Origin: Amorphophallus konjac | Taxonomy: Eukaryota > Streptophyta > Magnoliopsida > Alismatales > Araceae | Length of the DNA: 64,000 nt | Reading direction: 5' to 3' | NCBI GenBank assembly: GCA_022559845.1 | Contig: CM040118.1 | Span: forward strand, 156,694,331 to 156,758,330 | In this document: piece by piece, positions 39,453-50,366 of the stretch | Layout of the letters: each line of letters begins with the position of its first letter | Numbering within the stretch: the first letter of the stretch is position 1 | Notes under the pieces: model-generated | Seen by the model: only the letters and a program-made list of their open reading frames with translations | Told to the model about the DNA's origin: nothing | The model's database searches: none | Translations under genes and position numbers: made by a program

Positions 39453-41950
39453 ATTCTCCCCGGGTGGGAAGAACTCGACCCCGTCGAGTAAGGGTCACGA
39501 TCGCTGAGGTACCGCTCCAGCAGGTCCGGATCCATCCGCTCCAGCTCTCCGCGTGTAATCCAGGTGTTGTCCGACTCGGGGCGCCCTCTCCAACGCACTA
39601 GGAAGCGTTGGTAGGCTCCGCTCCTGGTAGTAGTCACCTGCTCATCCAGTATGCAATCTATATGCTCGCGTTTTTGTAGTGGGGCTGGAGGAGGTGGACT
39701 CTCAGTAGGTGTATCACTCACAACAGGAGGGTCAGGCCCAAATAACTCGCTGGGTATCACCGCGGGATCCTGATAAGCTACCAGATCAGAGACATTGAAT
39801 GTCGAACTGATCCCGTAGTCGTCTGGAAGCTCGATCTCATACGCGTTCGACCCAATACGCCTCAACACTCTGAATGGTCCTGCACCGCGATCCTGGAGTT
39901 TCTTGACGGCTCCCGAAGGAAACCGCTCCGGTCTAACCCGGACCAGGACGTACTCTCCCTCGCGGAACTCACGTGTGCGTCTGTGCACGTCGGCTAACTC
40001 CTTGTAACGAGTGTTGCTGGCCTCGAGATGGTGATGATGATGTAGACTCCGAACTAGCTGAGTGGATCGATGCCTGTATGAATGCAATGGTGGTCCTGGA
40101 CATCCAAAAACAGACCTAGCATGGCTATGACACCTACTTGACTGAGCAACATAGGGAGGACCTGGGCAACCAAAGTTGTATCTATCGTGCATGGGTGCCC
40201 TACAGAATGTGGTAGACTCATGGGGACTAGATTGCCCAAACTCTCTCATGACATCCCCTATATGAGACCAACCCCTAAATGACCCTGAAGATGCATGAGA
40301 CGAAGACCGATGATCCTTTCCTACCAAGCTCTGAGGTGTGAATGTAGGCTGGGTGAGACGTTGGCGAGCATGGGTGGAAGGGGTGTGATAAAGGACCTCC
40401 TCGATAAGGTGGGGGGGGGAAGAATACGAATCGGGAGGCTCACTAGGGAGGGGATCGAAAGGGTCAAAGAAATGATACCCCCTCCCGACAGGTCCCTTCA
40501 CAATACTTGCCCAAGTGTGACATTCACCCTGGTGCAGATAGCCACCCTCAGGCAAAAGGATGGATGGGGCAAGGGGCTCACATGAAAGGTAAGGGAGGCA
40601 CTGTTCCTTCCTCAAGATCGTATTGCCATAAGAGGGGACGCAATCGAGTTCATCCAGGACGGGAAAGAATAAAAGAACCTCAGAGGTGATATGACCTATG
40701 GTGTAAACCGAGGTAATGGAGCCCAAGGCAGGGAATATAAAGCTATGACTATAAGGTTGGTCTGACCCTAAGGCCAACATGTAGGTCAACTCCCATTGGC
40801 AATCCAAGCTCCTAAGAAACTCCCTCACATCTTCTATAAACCTGAAGGACTGAAAAGTTGTGTGAAAGGAGTTAATGGGGACAATAGGAAGGGCTGGCTC
40901 TAAGGGTGGGTAGTAAGGAATCAAGACATCCAGATGAGGACTCTTCCTTAACCAGCTATCTAGAGGCTCTCCAATGACAAGTTCACCCTCGAGAGACAAG
41001 GATGGCTCCAGATGAGGGGCAAAAGCATTGTCCTCAAGTGAGGAAAATGAGTCCTCTATGAAGTGGGTGGGGCCTTGGCTCTCTATCAAGGGTGCTAGGC
41101 TGAAAGTGTCAGCCCCAACCTCCATAGGTATAGGCACGACTAGAAGCTCCATAGGCTCACTCCTTAACTCCTCAACGTCAGCTAGGTACTCCTCAACCAA
41201 CTCCTGTCCTGCCTCATAAGTCACTGGAATAAACCCAGGTGGGGCCCCCTCCGAATGTGTGTCCTCCAAGATAGGGGAATGTGAAGGACGTCGGTCAGAG
41301 AACCGAGCATTCCCACTATAGGGGGTCACAGGGGTGGACTCCGGGGGTGGTGGTAGGCGTGAGCTCGGAGGCGGAGCGGACTGTGGGCTAGAGGGCCACA
41401 GTGAGTTAAGATAAGCATCCCTCCTATCCAACCGATCCGAAATCATTTGCACAAGCTGGGCAATGGTGTGGGTTGGAGTAGGAAGATCATGATGGACTTT
41501 CCCGTAGTCATTTGGTTTGGGCTTGGGTCTAGGCTCTTCTATGTGTGGGGCTCGTTGCCTCCGACTAGGACCCACTTGTTCGTATGTAATTGGGTGGGGT
41601 CGGTTGGAGGTGATCGATTGGGGAACATAGACCCTCCTAAGCTCTTTCTTCATATCCCACCACGATTCGATGGGCTTTTGCCACCTAATGCCTCTCAAAC
41701 CCTCAATATGTCTCCACTTATCCTTGGCCTTATGCAGAAGCTTCTCTCTAGCAAAAGAGACTTGTGTGGCTCCGGACATAGGATAACAGTCAAAATATCT
41801 ATCCATGGCGGCTTCCCAAGTTTGGTAGACACTCGGGTCATGGGAGCCGTCAAATGTAGGCGCTTCGGGCCTACGGAATGGGATGGGGTGGTACCCATGC
41901 CCCTGAGAGATATGCCATAAATCATATGGGCTAAACGATTGGGAATTCAT
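39368..41950 (-). CDS. Gag::integrase C-terminus::chromodomain fusion protein of C, 860 aa
   Basis: Intact ORF. Residues about 38-110 (VYQTWEAAMDRYFDCYP ... EKLLHKAKDKWRHIE ... SWWDMKKELRRVYVP) form a Ty3/Gypsy Gag domain. Residues 110-590 are Pro- and Ser-rich linker with no zinc knuckle, no protease and no RT. Two FGCPGPP modules lie near 594 and 615. About 640-735 is an integrase C-terminal region (HRRTREFREGEYVLVRVRP, then AGPFRVLRRIGSNAYEIELP, the GPY/F signature). About 760-815 is a chromodomain (CILDEQ ... RFLVRWRGRPESDNTWI ... LLERYL) and the tail is basic. The last 28 codons lie inside the LTR. The fusion keeps the particle and chromatin-targeting ends of a polyprotein and drops the enzymes. 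Start chosen at the first ATG, 231 bases inside the LTR. Function as a trans-mobilised Gag/targeting protein is inferred. Confidence 0.85.
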   Translation of the reverse strand: MNSQSFSPYDLWHISQGHGYHPIPFRRPEAPTFDGSHDPSVYQTWEAAMDRYFDCYPMSGATQVSFAREKLLHKAKDKWRHIEGLRGIRWQKPIESWWDMKKELRRVYVPQSITSNRPHPITYEQVGPSRRQRAPHIEEPRPKPKPNDYGKVHHDLPTPTHTIAQLVQMISDRLDRRDAYLNSLWPSSPQSAPPPSSRLPPPPESTPVTPYSGNARFSDRRPSHSPILEDTHSEGAPPGFIPVTYEAGQELVEEYLADVEELRSEPMELLVVPIPMEVGADTFSLAPLIESQGPTHFIEDSFSSLEDNAFAPHLEPSLSLEGELVIGEPLDSWLRKSPHLDVLIPYYPPLEPALPIVPINSFHTTFQSFRFIEDVREFLRSLDCQWELTYMLALGSDQPYSHSFIFPALGSITSVYTIGHITSEVLLFFPVLDELDCVPSYGNTILRKEQCLPYLSCEPLAPSILLPEGGYLHQGECHTWASIVKGPVGRGYHFFDPFDPLPSEPPDSYSSPPHLIEEVLYHTPSTHARQRLTQPTFTPQSLVGKDHRSSSHASSGSFRGWSHIGDVMREFGQSSPHESTTFCRAPMHDRYNFGCPGPPYVAQSSRCHSHARSVFGCPGPPLHSYRHRSTQLVRSLHHHHHLEASNTRYKELADVHRRTREFREGEYVLVRVRPERFPSGAVKKLQDRGAGPFRVLRRIGSNAYEIELPDDYGISSTFNVSDLVAYQDPAVIPSELFGPDPPVVSDTPTESPPPPAPLQKREHIDCILDEQVTTTRSGAYQRFLVRWRGRPESDNTWITRGELERMDPDLLERYLSDRDPYSTGSSSSHPGRIGEDTRRYPRRSTRHTSSSLWLGDHGIY
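39453..39464 (-). promoter_or_regulatory. Polypurine tract of C
   Basis: Minus-strand GGGGAGAAT-type run directly before the LTR start. It also encodes part of the ORF (STGSSSSHPG region). Confidence 0.55.
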
Positions 41951-42133
41951 GAGAAACTATGAGGGGAACCTATAGAATTGACATGCGGGACGACTAAGGG
42001 AACTAGACACAAACCTAAAATGACAATGCAATGGTAGGTTACCTACATGACTAAGAGACTCAATGCAACCTAGACAACCTAAAGACTCAAATCACCTAAG
42101 ACCCCAATTTGTTAGAACAAACTGGTTCCCTAA

Positions 42134-42177
42134 GCTCTGATACCAAATTTGATGCGGGACGATATGCTCTGATACCA
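42134..42177 (-). promoter_or_regulatory. Duplicated tRNA-iMet primer-binding site of C
   Basis: TGGTATCAGAGC occurs twice on the minus strand, at 42166-42177 (three bases from the LTR, the functional position) and again at 42134-42145, 32 bases further in. Between them lies tttgatgcgggacgat, which resembles an LTR end (…tcccgcatca on the minus strand). The inner copy seems to be a relic of another LTR-PBS junction. Confidence 0.8.
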
Positions 42178-42180
42178 CTT

Positions 42181-44169
42181 TGATGGGGAACGGGGACCGA
42201 CACGGACTAAGAGTCACAAAGACTCTAACTGGGCCAGCAATAGTACGCACAAGGGTCGCCAAATGGCTGACCACCGTGATATCCCACAGATGGAGGGACG
42301 TCTCTCAACAGACACTCCGACCGCGGCCGTCCCAATGAGGGAGGCGCACGTGCCTAGGCGTGTAGTCAAACCCCAAAGACTAGGGGAATCGAGTCCTAAC
42401 TCGATGCTTGATTAGTGCTAGGGAAGGATGCTCTCACTCACAATCCGCAGTGATGATAACAAATAGCTAGGCGCCTACTCTCTCTCACGCGGCATAGTCA
42501 AAAGCATACTAAAAGAGCAAGCAACAGGAGAGGAGTCGGAACGCGTACCTCCACGCCAAGGCGTGGGAAAGGAACCCCGGCCGTGGACCAACAACCCGAT
42601 ACACTGAAGACCAATAAAATACAACCCAATAACGGCCCACTCCTCGCAGGGAGGTAACAGGCTACAAACAAAGCATTCGGGTTGCCGGGCACGGGTTGAC
42701 GGGCCGCACTCGGTGACGGCACGATGCTGCAGAATCGGTATCGCGCGCGCCTGGACGAAGATGGGTCCCACGGACTGAGGCGACGTCCGAATGAGGTGCC
42801 GTCAGGGAGGACGTGTCACTGACTGCTGCAGGTACGCTCCGGTCAGAGGGGACGCGCTGGTTCCGCCGGTGGTGGCCGTGGGCGCTGCTGCAACTCAGGT
42901 CTGGTTCTGGGGTCGCAGAACAGCGCACGCCGACGGTAAAATCCGGAAAACGGCCTTCTGGTATCCGAACAGGTCCAGGCCGGTTGGAGGTGGAAGCTGA
43001 CTGGTAGAAGTCGTCCTCGGTCAAACGGCGCGGGCAGATGACGCCGGTACTAGTCGCAGGAGCCGCTGGAAGTTGGTGTTGATTCGCTGGCCGGACTGTG
43101 CAGGCCCGCCGGCGCAAGCCCACTAGAACGACTGCCACGGACGGTGACGACGTCGAAACGTGACGCCGTCGGCGGCGTCGGACAGAGGACCTGGAGATCT
43201 ACGAACCCTGAAGAAACCAGGGTAAAAGGCGCAGCGTGGAGGCCTGGGGAAAATTCGCAAGAAGGGCCTCCCTGCTGGGCGAGCAGAGAAGGGGGTGCTG
43301 GCGCAGGTCGACGGAGAAAATCGGTACGGGCGGTGCCGACCTCCGATTGACGCGAAACCAGCGCCAACGCGAAGCTGATCCGCCAACGTATCTCCAGAAA
43401 ATAGGAGGGAGCCAAACTCGTCCAAGAGAGGGGGCGAGATCTGCTGCAAGTCGGTGTAGAAATCTGATCTTCCGCACACGAACCGTAGACGAAGAAGAAG
43501 AGGGTAAAGGGGAACCCCGGAGTCCACCGGGGGCTGAGGCGTCGCACCTCGCCGATCTCCCGTCGCAGGAGAAGAGAGAAAGAGAGAGGGGGGCGCAGCC
43601 ACCTTCAAGCACAATCTTCAAAATTCATTCATTCATTAATTCCTTTGCTAAGAGAAATTACAAGGCTTATATAGCCGGGGGAAAGAGCTAGGGTTTCATC
43701 CCTAGCCAAGGGGGGAAGGGGAGGGCGACCAAGGAAGGGGAGAGGGGGGGGGCGGCCAGCCCTTCTCCAATCAAAGGAGGAAAGGGGTGCGCCCAAGGGG
43801 AAAGAGGAGGTGGAAAAGGGGGGGAAAATGGGGGGCGCCCAAATAGGAAAGGTGGGAAAGGGAAGGGGCAAGGGAGGAAGGTGGCGCCCCTTGTCCAAAT
43901 GATGGAGGCGCCCTCTTCCTCAAGCCCTAACCCTAATCCTAACCCTTGGGCCAAGACTAAGCCCAACAAAATAAAGCCCAACAACACCTAAATAAATAGT
44001 CTGACAATAAAGAAAATAATTAGATAACGAGTCCACGCAGGGACCAACCTAAGGCCCAACATGGCCTAATGTGAGAAAAGTCCACTAGTAGATGCCGTGA
44101 TCGCCGAGCCACAAGGAAGAGGAAGTGTGCCGGGTGCTCCGTCGAGGATAGCGTCTCGTGTCCTCACCA
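42181..44169 (-). repeat. Right (5') LTR of C
   Basis: Same 1989 bp as the left LTR, TATA box at about 43664-43676, followed by tcgga (44170-44174). It carries an extra, internally untranslated copy of the last 28 codons of the ORF, because the ORF of C ends inside the LTR sequence. Confidence 0.92.
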
Positions 44170-44174
44170 TCGGA

Positions 44175-44329
44175 CCCTCTCCATCATCGCCGAGTCGCCT
44201 ACGGGCACTAGTGTGCGCCACGCGAGTGAGTTCGCTAGAGTAAGTCCGCTACTCAAAGATACTTGCTTGCAATTGTAGGTCCAAGGGCATTCGATCTTGT
44301 GACTATCACCCCAAGGTGGTGTCACATCA
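44175..44329 (+). repeat. 3' LTR of G2, last segment
   Basis: Continues the G2 LTR after C and probably ends at cacatca (44329), the inverted counterpart of the start tgatg. No TSD can be checked because the 5' side of G2 is absent. The boundary is an inference. Confidence 0.5.
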
Positions 44330-44364
44330 ACATGATCCCGTACCAGTAGGGGTTCTCATTCGGG

Positions 44365-47300
44365 CTATACATATTCATCTAGCCCATTAATGTATTCTTG
44401 CAGCCGCCGGGCCTCTGGACTAATCTCTTTGACAATCGACAAGGGAGTCTGTCTTCTCCGATTGTGTGTAGGTATCCTGACGGTTGTAGGTGGATTGGTC
44501 CACACAGGCGCTGCCACCGGGGGGGTAGGTCGTGGTGTGGTACCACGAATGTGTGCCCCCACTGTTGGGCGAGGTGCCGTCTTCTTCTTATTCTTTGCGG
44601 GGACTTGTAACCATCCCTGTTGTTCTTCTATGGGCGCCAGGAAACAGAGTTCATAAGTGCGCCGAGTGCTGGCTTCAGAGATCTCCTCAGGCAGCGCCTG
44701 GTACACAGAGATCATATTGGCTGCGGCCCTCCTCAGAGGAGCCTCATGAGGTTGTGGTGGGTCAACCCTGTACTCTCCTAGGCCAATTTCATCTTTCTTT
44801 ACCATGCCTTCAATAATATCTTTGAAGACATAGCAGTCTTCAATTGGGTGCCCCAACATCTGATGATAGGGGAAGAATCTTGGACTGTCTTTTCTCTTCA
44901 GGTCCTCCGGCCTCTTTGGCTCAGGCAAGGTGACCTTATCATATTGGGTTACCCAATCAAACAGAATTTTGGTCTTATCCTTTGGAAAAGAATAGGCATG
45001 TCTTCATTTATTCCGTAGTGAGGGACCTTCTTTGCCATCTCCGGCTTTAACAGGCTGCGGGGCATCTGCCTTCTTGCCTTTATCCTTCTACTGTTCAAAT
45101 GCTTTAATATCAAGGGCATTTGCTTCTTTAGGCGCCTAGCGCCGCTCTACTACCTTTCCTTTTTGTGTAGTAGCAGTAGCTGATGTAGGGGCAGGTCTGG
45201 CCAGGAAAGCTTCGACCTCAGCCACGATGTTGTTCAATCGGTCGAACGATCGGATCTCCATTCCTATCATCTTCTCCAGGACCTCTCTCCTGAGATTTTG
45301 TTTGCATATTTGTACAACGTCCTCTTGATGCGAGGGCCGCTTGCATCTCATTCCGAGGTTCCCCCACCTCTTGATATAATCATGGGCTGTTTCATCTGCC
45401 CTCTACCTTGTTGAATAGAGTTCGGCCATTGTGACCTCCCTCTCCGTAACATGGAATCTTTCTCTGAACTTCCTCTGCATGTCAAACTAGTCGCTGATCG
45501 ACCCGGCCGGGAGGCTGGAGTACCATTCAAAAGCAAGCCCCGTCAGTGAGGACCCGAAAGTTTTCAGTAAGTATGACTCATCGGTGGCCAGATCACCCAT
45601 GACGGTCATGTAGTAGGCGACATGCTCTTTCGAAGATCCCTTCCCGTTGAATTTGTCAAATTTGGGCGGCTTGCTGATCCCAGGAGGGAGCCACTTTATA
45701 GCATGGTGTGGCGGGTATGGGACCCTATATGCATCAAATGCGACGTAGTCGCCTTCACTTCTTTCAGCGAGCTTCAGCTCGATCATTCTCTCCACCATCA
45801 TTTTGTTCATGACAGTTGGATCAATCGGTTCTGGGTAGAAATGTGCCAGCTGCAGGTACGGGATGACCAGGGTGGTCGCCTGCGGAGGGGGACGCAGCAG
45901 TGGAGGTGTCTGGTGCACCTGTGGTAGCACTGGCAGCATCAGCGGCTATGGTGGGCGTTGCTGAGTCGTTGCCAGGCTTGGTTCTACTGGCTGGGGTACG
46001 GCATAATGTGGTGAGGGGTCATTTCGGTTGACGGCTGCCCGTGATGATTCGCCCTGCATCTTGGGCTGTTTAGAGGCTGAAGACTACTCTGTCTTCCCCA
46101 TCAGTTGCTTCTTCAGCAGCTCTATCTCCTGGCGGTACCTTTGTAGTATAATTAGTACTACCGGATCCATAGCTGCAGTGCTGGGAATAGCTTCCGTTGT
46201 CTCCCCGGATGCACCCTCAGGCAGGATGTCGAGCATGACATCTTCTTCTTCTTCTGTTGTCACCACATTGGCGGTCAGGACAGCAGGTTCATCACATTGT
46301 TGGACATGGGCTAGGGTTTGCTCCCCTCTAGCTGCTGCCAATAGTTCTCTTGCAGCTTCTACCCTTCGAGTGCTCGGCCCTGGCCTCTCGGCCAATCGAG
46401 CCAGCTCGCAAGGATCTTCTGGAACCCTTCCATATCGGCCGGATATGCCAGCCATGTTACAGTTGAAGAGATGCATTCTTATTCTTTGTCTACGAACCTT
46501 TCTCTTTACATGCTCCGAAAAGGTTAATCTTTCAAATACAAAGATTCTCTTTTCTTCTTCCCGCCGAGGGGCCGTCTCATCGGCTTCAGCATCGAAGCCA
46601 TCTTTGTAACCATTGTCGTCGACTGACGACGTCATTCCTCTTTCATCTTCTCCTTCAACTGCCGTTGGTGGGCAGTAGTCTTCTTCAGCCACGGCTGCTT
46701 GCAGTAGCCGTTGTTGGCCCAGCGAGGGGTTGCCTAGCCCCCTGAAGTAATGCCTGACCATGCTGGTCATTTCTTCTTGCCTCAGTCCATGATGCAGGAC
46801 TGGGGGTAATTGTCGACCTCCCACGGGAGGGGTATAAGCAAGCCGGGCTCGTCCGGGAAGTTGCTGGAATCTTCTTCCCACTCTAGAGATGTTGGCTTGC
46901 CGGGCACAAGCCCTGAAGCCTTCACGGCGTGGAAAGTCCACAACCGTCTCTTCATTCCTTGGGGTCGGACCCCCTTCCCTCTTCATCCTCATTCCATCAC
47001 ATGCAGGGCGGTGACGGGTTGGTGTGACCTGGTAGGCGGGCTGGGTCTTTTTAGGGACCCAAACCTGCTTGAATTTCTTCAGCCTAGGGGCCAGCTTCTC
47101 ACGGCCATGGTGGCCGGCTTCTTCTTTCTCAGCTCTCCTTCCAGAGAGTGCTTGATAGGAGTTGTGAACTGGTATGGTGGGGACGACCCGATCCGGGACC
47201 ACCTGGGCGTCGCGTCCATCTAAGAATATGCGAACTTCACCAATTAACATAGACTTGCCGGATATAGAGAGACATCCGGTGACAGGAGCAGTGTTCCGCA

Positions 47301-47640
47301 GGAAGCCTCTGCGCTGGCGTCCTCCGGCATTCTTGGCAGGGATGGGGCGGGCCCCATGGGTGACGTGGTGAACCAGGCAGCTGGCGACCAGAACCGGACT
47401 CTTGGTCGAGCCCGCAGAGCATCGAGCCTTCAAGGCCTTGACCTTCTTTGCAGTCTCCTCTGTAGGCTCCGAGGACTCCACTTGCAACATGTCAACAAAG
47501 GCCAACCCCAAGAAGTTGGGGAAGCCTACAGCAGCAGGGAACAATCCCAGGACAGTGGGCACTGGCAGGTACCCGTGCTCAGTGTGGCCGGCGACGATCG
47601 CGGGGCCGAAGCTAACGCCAGTTAGTCCAGTTGATGCCAT
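44365..47640 (-). pseudogene. Tat-type ORF1-gag region of T, interrupted by stops
   Basis: One frame without frameshift runs from ATG 47640 (MASTGLTGVSFGPA) to about 44365. The first 519 codons (to 46084) are open and not recognised: basic, Arg-rich, ending in an acidic stretch and a short coiled coil (YRQEIELLKKQLM). Then, after stops near 46084 and 45945, comes a Gag domain (about 45900-45140: KFDKFNGKGSSKEHVAYYM, ESYLLKTFGSSL, AFEWYSSLPAGSISD, FRERFHVTEREVTMAEL) with stops at 45487 and near 45402, and a C-terminal part with an HPIEDCYVFKD motif. Further stops lie near 45133 and 45005. The ORF upstream of gag could be the extra ORF known from Ogre-type elements, but I see no motif that proves this. 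Confidence 0.65.
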
Positions 47641-50357
47641 TATTTGCCTACAAACACAAGACAAGCAACGATCAACCGTCTTAGGGAAGGCCTTGGGGCC
47701 CGCATATCTCGACAAAGAGATGAAAGGTGACACCGGTCCCACCGAGCTGATTAGTTGCTTGTCTTGTGCAGGCGTGCCAGTCACCTTTCATGCCAGACTT
47801 GTTCGATGGGTTTTTATTTGTTCGGATCAATCAACCAATTATTTAATAAATAACCAACTGATTAGTTGACCGTGCAGGCGTGCCAGTCACATGAGTGACG
47901 AGCTTATTGTGCGCTCATTCTGACCCTCGTGGGGCGAGAGTGAGATTCGGGTCGGGACCAGTGGTCCACTATACCATAAAGGGTATGACGTTAATTACAT
48001 CCCCCATAAGGGAGAAAACCTTTGATTAATTACCGAGATAGCGAGCCGCTCAAGGCCGAAGTAAGACGCGAAAGGACAGACATGACGAGGTCACATGAGA
48101 TGCTTTTATCTATCATGCAAAAGAGACATGGTTCATTAAGTTGGAGACCATCGATACGTGGCAGAGGACATAGGTCCGAAGACCACCATCGTGCGTAGCA
48201 GAGACCTATGGTCGGGCGTAACCCGGACTTCCGTCAATGCCATTTGATATACCCGAGGGTCTATGCAAGCATGCATGCACGATGCTCATGATTATGCCAA
48301 GCATGGTAATAGAACTATAGAGATGGACAGTGATTAATCAAATTCATTAATCTCTGCCAAGGGAGACGAAAGTGATGACATAAGCATGATAACAATAGCA
48401 TGATGCTAACGAACATGATAGTGGAAGTATAATGATAAAACGGTTAGGACTTGAAAAACCCTATTCTTATTCAGTTTATTACTGATTAGGGTTTATTAAT
48501 CTCGACCATGGGAGGTGAAGATCGCTCTGAAGACGAGTGAATGATTAGAACGGCGTAATAATTCAAAACTGGCGCAATGGCTAGTTGGAGTTAAAACGGC
48601 GCGGTGGCTAGCTTGGGCTAAAACGGCGCGGTGGCCAATTTAGGGCTAAAATGGTGCGATGACCAGGTGGAGGCTAAAACGGCGTGCCCTGGGCGCGCCG
48701 GGTGGAGGCCAAAGGAGATGAATTGAAGGTTGAGTCTGATGTTAAAACGGTGCGGGGGGGATGCCGGAAATTGGCGCGCCAGATTAGGGCCACGCCGGAT
48801 TAAGGTGATTTTGGGCCATTTGAGTCCTGATGGAATGCCAGGCCAATTTATTGGGACTTTGGTGTTATTTTTAGAAGATTAGAAGACTTATTGAGGCCCC
48901 GGATGCACTGTCATTAAGACAAGTCTAGACTTATGCGAGGTTCCTACTCGAGCATAGTCTTCAATGAACTTATCAATGCACATCAACTGCAAATCAAACC
49001 AAGTCATCAGCCAAAATTTGGGCAGCACCTCCCCATGATTGGAGGGTTGCAGGGGCGAAGTGGAGACAGTCCCACAAGATTGGGGTACGCTCCTTAAGGC
49101 CAGGAATGCCAAACGGTGACTGGCGGACTTCGATAGAGGGAAAAGACCTTGAGGACTGGCCTGCTAGGGGCATCCATCTCTATGAGTCAAAATCATTAAG
49201 GGACGGCCGGGATTAGAAGGCACCTCGAGGGCTAGCCTACGAGCGATTTCCTTCCCACAGCCACCACCACTCCCAGGAGAAGGTGGGTTTAATGTCGGGC
49301 TAAAGCCCTGTTGATATTCACCTGGTGAGTCATAGGGTTCATATCACTAAGAGATATGACCCCATGGTTCGATAATGATTGGGGCTAATGATGGGGGATG
49401 TTCCCCTCCCCTGGCAGTGGGCTCTTTGAGAGGACAAATCACTAAATGCAATGATGTGGAGACCACACTCAATCGATGAGGGAACGGCAGATGATCATAT
49501 GTATGCATATGCATCGAAGAAGTAGGCTAACATGGAAGTTGACAAGCCAGGCTGAGGACCCGCAGCTGAGTCAGAGGACTGGGGTTCAGGAGGGGGAAGG
49601 CAGATAGTCGAATAGCTTAACGACATCTGCAATCTGAGCAAATACGGCACACCTGCAAAGATGGCCATCCTCGTAGCCCTGAACCACAAACAGGGAATAT
49701 TGAGGAATCATCTCCGATGACGAAGGGGAGTGCATTCATAGGCATGCCTCCGCCCGGGGAGAACACATGGGCACAATATCTATTCGATATGACCTACATG
49801 ATGAAAGAACCCCGGGGAGGGGATTATTGTTGTTGCCCCGAGAAACAGTAGGGCGTATTCGGCGGTAAGAAAACTGAAATAAACAACATACAGAAGATAG
49901 AGGAGATAGATTACAATCTGATAAGAAGGATAGTCGCAAACATGCATTTACTCATTCATTCAATCCCATAGGGAAGGCATTACAGAGCGCACTCTACATC
50001 ACTACAGCTCGGCATTGTCGCACGAATCTTGTTCCCGTTCTGGAAAGAAAGGGGAAAATAGAGAGAAGATAGAGGGGAGAAGCTCGAAGAACACCCAGGC
50101 TCATATCATCGCCCCTTTCATTACATCGCTCCGCGGAGCTATTCTAGCAGAAGGGGAAAGAAAACAGCAAAAGAAGAACAGATGACTTCCGCCAACCCAC
50201 CTCAGAGCTTCGTAGTAGAGAAATAGCGTGTCGGAATCGAACGGGCTCTCCGCTCCCCTTCCTCCTCTCCAAGCTTCTATTCTTTTCCTTTTCTCTCTGT
50301 CCTTTTTTGTTCTATGTATCTCCTCCCTCACTTTTTCTTCTTCTCGAACATAAGGCC
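47641..50357 (-). other. Leader and R-U5-like region of T
   Basis: No gene seen. It contains a direct duplication (47746-47783 and 47856-47892, sharing gtgcaggcgtgccagtcac), a 27-28-bp tandem array (48565-48700), GCGCGCC-rich patches (48700-48800) and a short palindrome-like CGGGCTAAAGCCCTG (49295-49309). Small ORFs on both strands look accidental. Position between the gag start and the TATA box suggests leader plus R-U5. Confidence 0.45.
48565..48700 (-). repeat. Tandem repeat of 27-28 bp in the T leader
   Basis: AAAACGGCGCGGTGGC-like units start at 48565, 48593, 48620, 48648 and 48676, with a weaker copy near 48743. Confidence 0.7.
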
Positions 50358-50366
50358 TTTATATAG
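50358..50366 (-). promoter_or_regulatory. TATA box of the T LTR
   Basis: Minus-strand CCTATATAAAGG, followed in the transcript direction by a purine-rich stretch (50270-50345). This marks the U3/R border. The patches GCGCGCCGGATT and GCGCGCCAGATT lie just upstream (50460-50545). Confidence 0.55.

Larger units (their letters stand above)
37464..44169 (-). mobile_element. C: very young pol-less chromovirus with Gag-chromodomain ORF, 6706 bp
   Basis: LTRs 37464-39452 and 42181-44169 (1989 bp each, constant offset 4717) show no difference that I can find: every reading frame in one recurs unchanged in the other. The TSD is tcgga (37459-37463 and 44170-44174). The internal region of 2728 bp contains one intact 860-codon ORF and the primer-binding site, but no protease, RT, RNase H or integrase core. 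The identical LTRs, exact TSD and intact ORF mean the copy inserted very recently and was presumably mobilised by the enzymes of a related autonomous chromovirus. Confidence 0.93.
24643..44329 (+). mobile_element. G2: plus-strand chromovirus remnant with an interrupted 3' LTR
   Basis: The 3' end of an internal region (24643-25677) is followed by its 3' LTR, which starts tgatggggg at 25678 and probably ends in cacatca at 44329 (tgatg/catca terminal match). The LTR is split by E2 (27536-37015) and C (37464-44169); pieces 25678-27535, 37021-37463 and 44175-44329 sum to about 2.46 kb. The left part of G2 is missing, cut where E1 lies. Its coding remnant aligns with the C-terminal half of the ORF in element C, so the two belong to the same chromovirus group, but their LTRs are unlike each other. 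Confidence 0.7.
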
